Shown piece after piece: positions 63,359 through 64,000 of a stretch of DNA of 64,000 nt. The translations under genes were made by a program, and so were the position numbers. The notes below the pieces were generated by a model. That model saw only the letters and a list, made by a program, of their open reading frames with translations. It searched no databases and was not told the DNA's origin. Position 1 is the stretch's first letter; each line of letters opens with the position of its first letter. The stretch spans positions 3,348,001 to 3,412,000 of the forward strand of contig OZ223208.1 in assembly GCA_965140405.1 (NCBI GenBank). Reading direction: 5' to 3'. Source of the stretch: G963556115 sp963666605. GTDB taxonomy: Bacteria; Planctomycetota; SZUA-567.

Positions 63359-63820
63359 CTATACAAGCTTTCCAAGTTCAGGATTACCTTCTAAAAATCT
63401 ATCCCTAAGCTCCACATCATCCTTGAGCAGAGTAAAATCCTCAAAGTCGAATGCTGGAGCTACCGAACACCCGACCAAGACGTCAGAAAGTATTGGCATA
63501 GCCGCCTGCCACATCCCAGCCGGAACTACGTGACAGAATGAGTTTGCCCGTTCAGAGAGTTCAAATATCTCAACTTCCCTTGCTGTGCCATCCCAGATAT
63601 AAAGGTATACACCATCACCACGGTAGAGATTCCAGACCTCATCATTTGCAACTCGGTGCATCCTGCTCTTATCATTTTTATAAATCTCAAAGTATATATG
63701 TGACAGAGCTGCTCTCTCACCAAACTCTGGATGAACAACCTTGACGTTCGAGCAAAACACTCTTCTAAATCTTCCGCCTTCTGGGTGTGACTCCAAATTT
63801 ATGGGTTTTAGCGGTTCCAT
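63359..63820 (-). CDS. Cupin_5 (DUF985) family protein
   Basis: 153 aa, AGAGGA site. The family pattern is complete: HPEGGRFRRVF, SHIYFEIYKND, WNLYRGDGVYLYIW, VPAGMWQAAMP, LVGCSVAPAFDFEDFTLL. Small beta-barrel protein; biochemical role unknown in most species. It starts nine bases after the stop of the aldo/keto reductase gene, so the two probably form an operon. Confidence 0.92.
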   Translation of the reverse strand: MEPLKPINLESHPEGGRFRRVFCSNVKVVHPEFGERAALSHIYFEIYKNDKSRMHRVANDEVWNLYRGDGVYLYIWDGTAREVEIFELSERANSFCHVVPAGMWQAAMPILSDVLVGCSVAPAFDFEDFTLLKDDVELRDRFLEGNPELGKLV

Positions 63821-63829
63821 TTCGTCCTC

Positions 63830-64000
63830 TTATCTTCTTATCCATGTAGGGTAAAATCTCTTACTTAATAGCTCGACATCATCTTCGGCCATAAGCCCAG
63901 CCCTAGCTTCACAGTTCTGAATTATCTGCTCCTCAGTACTACCGGTCACCAACGGAATAAATCCCTGCTCAATCATCCATGAAGCGACAATCGTATTTCC
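63830..64000 (-). CDS. C-terminal part of an aldo/keto reductase (cut by window end)
   Basis: The last 56 residues are visible: GNTIVASWMIEQGFIPLVTG, STEEQIIQN, AEDDVELLSKRFYPTWIRR. The WxxxQGFIPLVTGST segment is the NADPH-binding part of aldo/keto reductases. The catalytic Tyr and Lys lie beyond the right edge. Confidence 0.8.
   Translation of the reverse strand, partial: GNTIVASWMIEQGFIPLVTGSTEEQIIQNCEARAGLMAEDDVELLSKRFYPTWIRR

Overview
The window is AT-rich DNA from a Gram-negative-type bacterium. Signs of this are a lipoprotein signal, periplasmic binding protein, class I chemoreceptor, heptose-type phosphatase and many SD-led genes. A ThiE with an N-terminal ThiD2-like domain, stand-alone PdxJ, a small assimilatory sulfite reductase and low GC would suit Lentisphaerae or another PVC or deltaproteobacterial-type lineage. 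That is an inference and the lineage is not proven here. No tRNA, rRNA, CRISPR array, transposase or integrase was found.

Left flank (1-11.8 kb, chromosomal). A minus-strand sugar operon comes first (RbsB-RbsA-RbsC, then a PfkB sugar kinase, then the first codons of a regulator or aldolase). Next are argJ, a lipoprotein with a possible permuted cysteine-hydrolase fold, a PAS-PAS-GGDEF-EAL cyclic-di-GMP enzyme and a membrane-anchored beta-lactamase-fold hydrolase.

Prophage (about 11.88-48.28 kb, nearly all minus strand). It is a mosaic podovirus. Read in the direction of transcription it has a YqaJ exonuclease, an ejection-like protein (A1), a large unknown protein (B1), a small unknown (C1), a DnaD-like initiator, a DnaC-like loader, the large terminase, a Gly/Ala-rich small protein, the portal, C2 and A2 (paralogues of C1 and A1), a Bbp19-like protein, a scaffold, the capsid, a Bbp16-like cement protein and tail tubular A. 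Then follow tail tubular B with a bizarre Trp-octad/Ala-Lys-Glu-Arg insertion, gp13-like and gp14-like proteins, two near-duplicate tail-fibre cassettes plus a third dead one, membrane/lysis candidates, the small terminase and a Kelch-repeat protein. Three blocks run on the opposite strand or look like cargo: an ankyrin-repeat secreted protein (45.2 kb), a full-length chemoreceptor (29.4-32.0 kb), and a three-gene Hsp20 operon with a 46-aa gene (32.4-34.1 kb) bracketed by two near-identical 17-19 bp hairpins.

Right flank (48.6-64 kb, chromosomal). It holds an AIM24/TIGR00266 protein, an XRE regulator, a KDPG aldolase, FabF with a TetR regulator sharing a TAGACC-type operator, and a GmhB-like phosphatase. 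After these come a non-coding stretch with two related structured RNA candidates, a second Hsp20 pair, an MsbA-type ABC exporter and a Gly/Arg-rich basic protein downstream of pdxJ. The end of the window has ThiD2-ThiE, a transglutaminase-like protein that appears to start at CTG directly after ruvC, a small sulfite reductase, a cupin_5 protein and the end of an aldo/keto reductase. Most operons end in clear hairpin terminators, which fix many of the boundaries.
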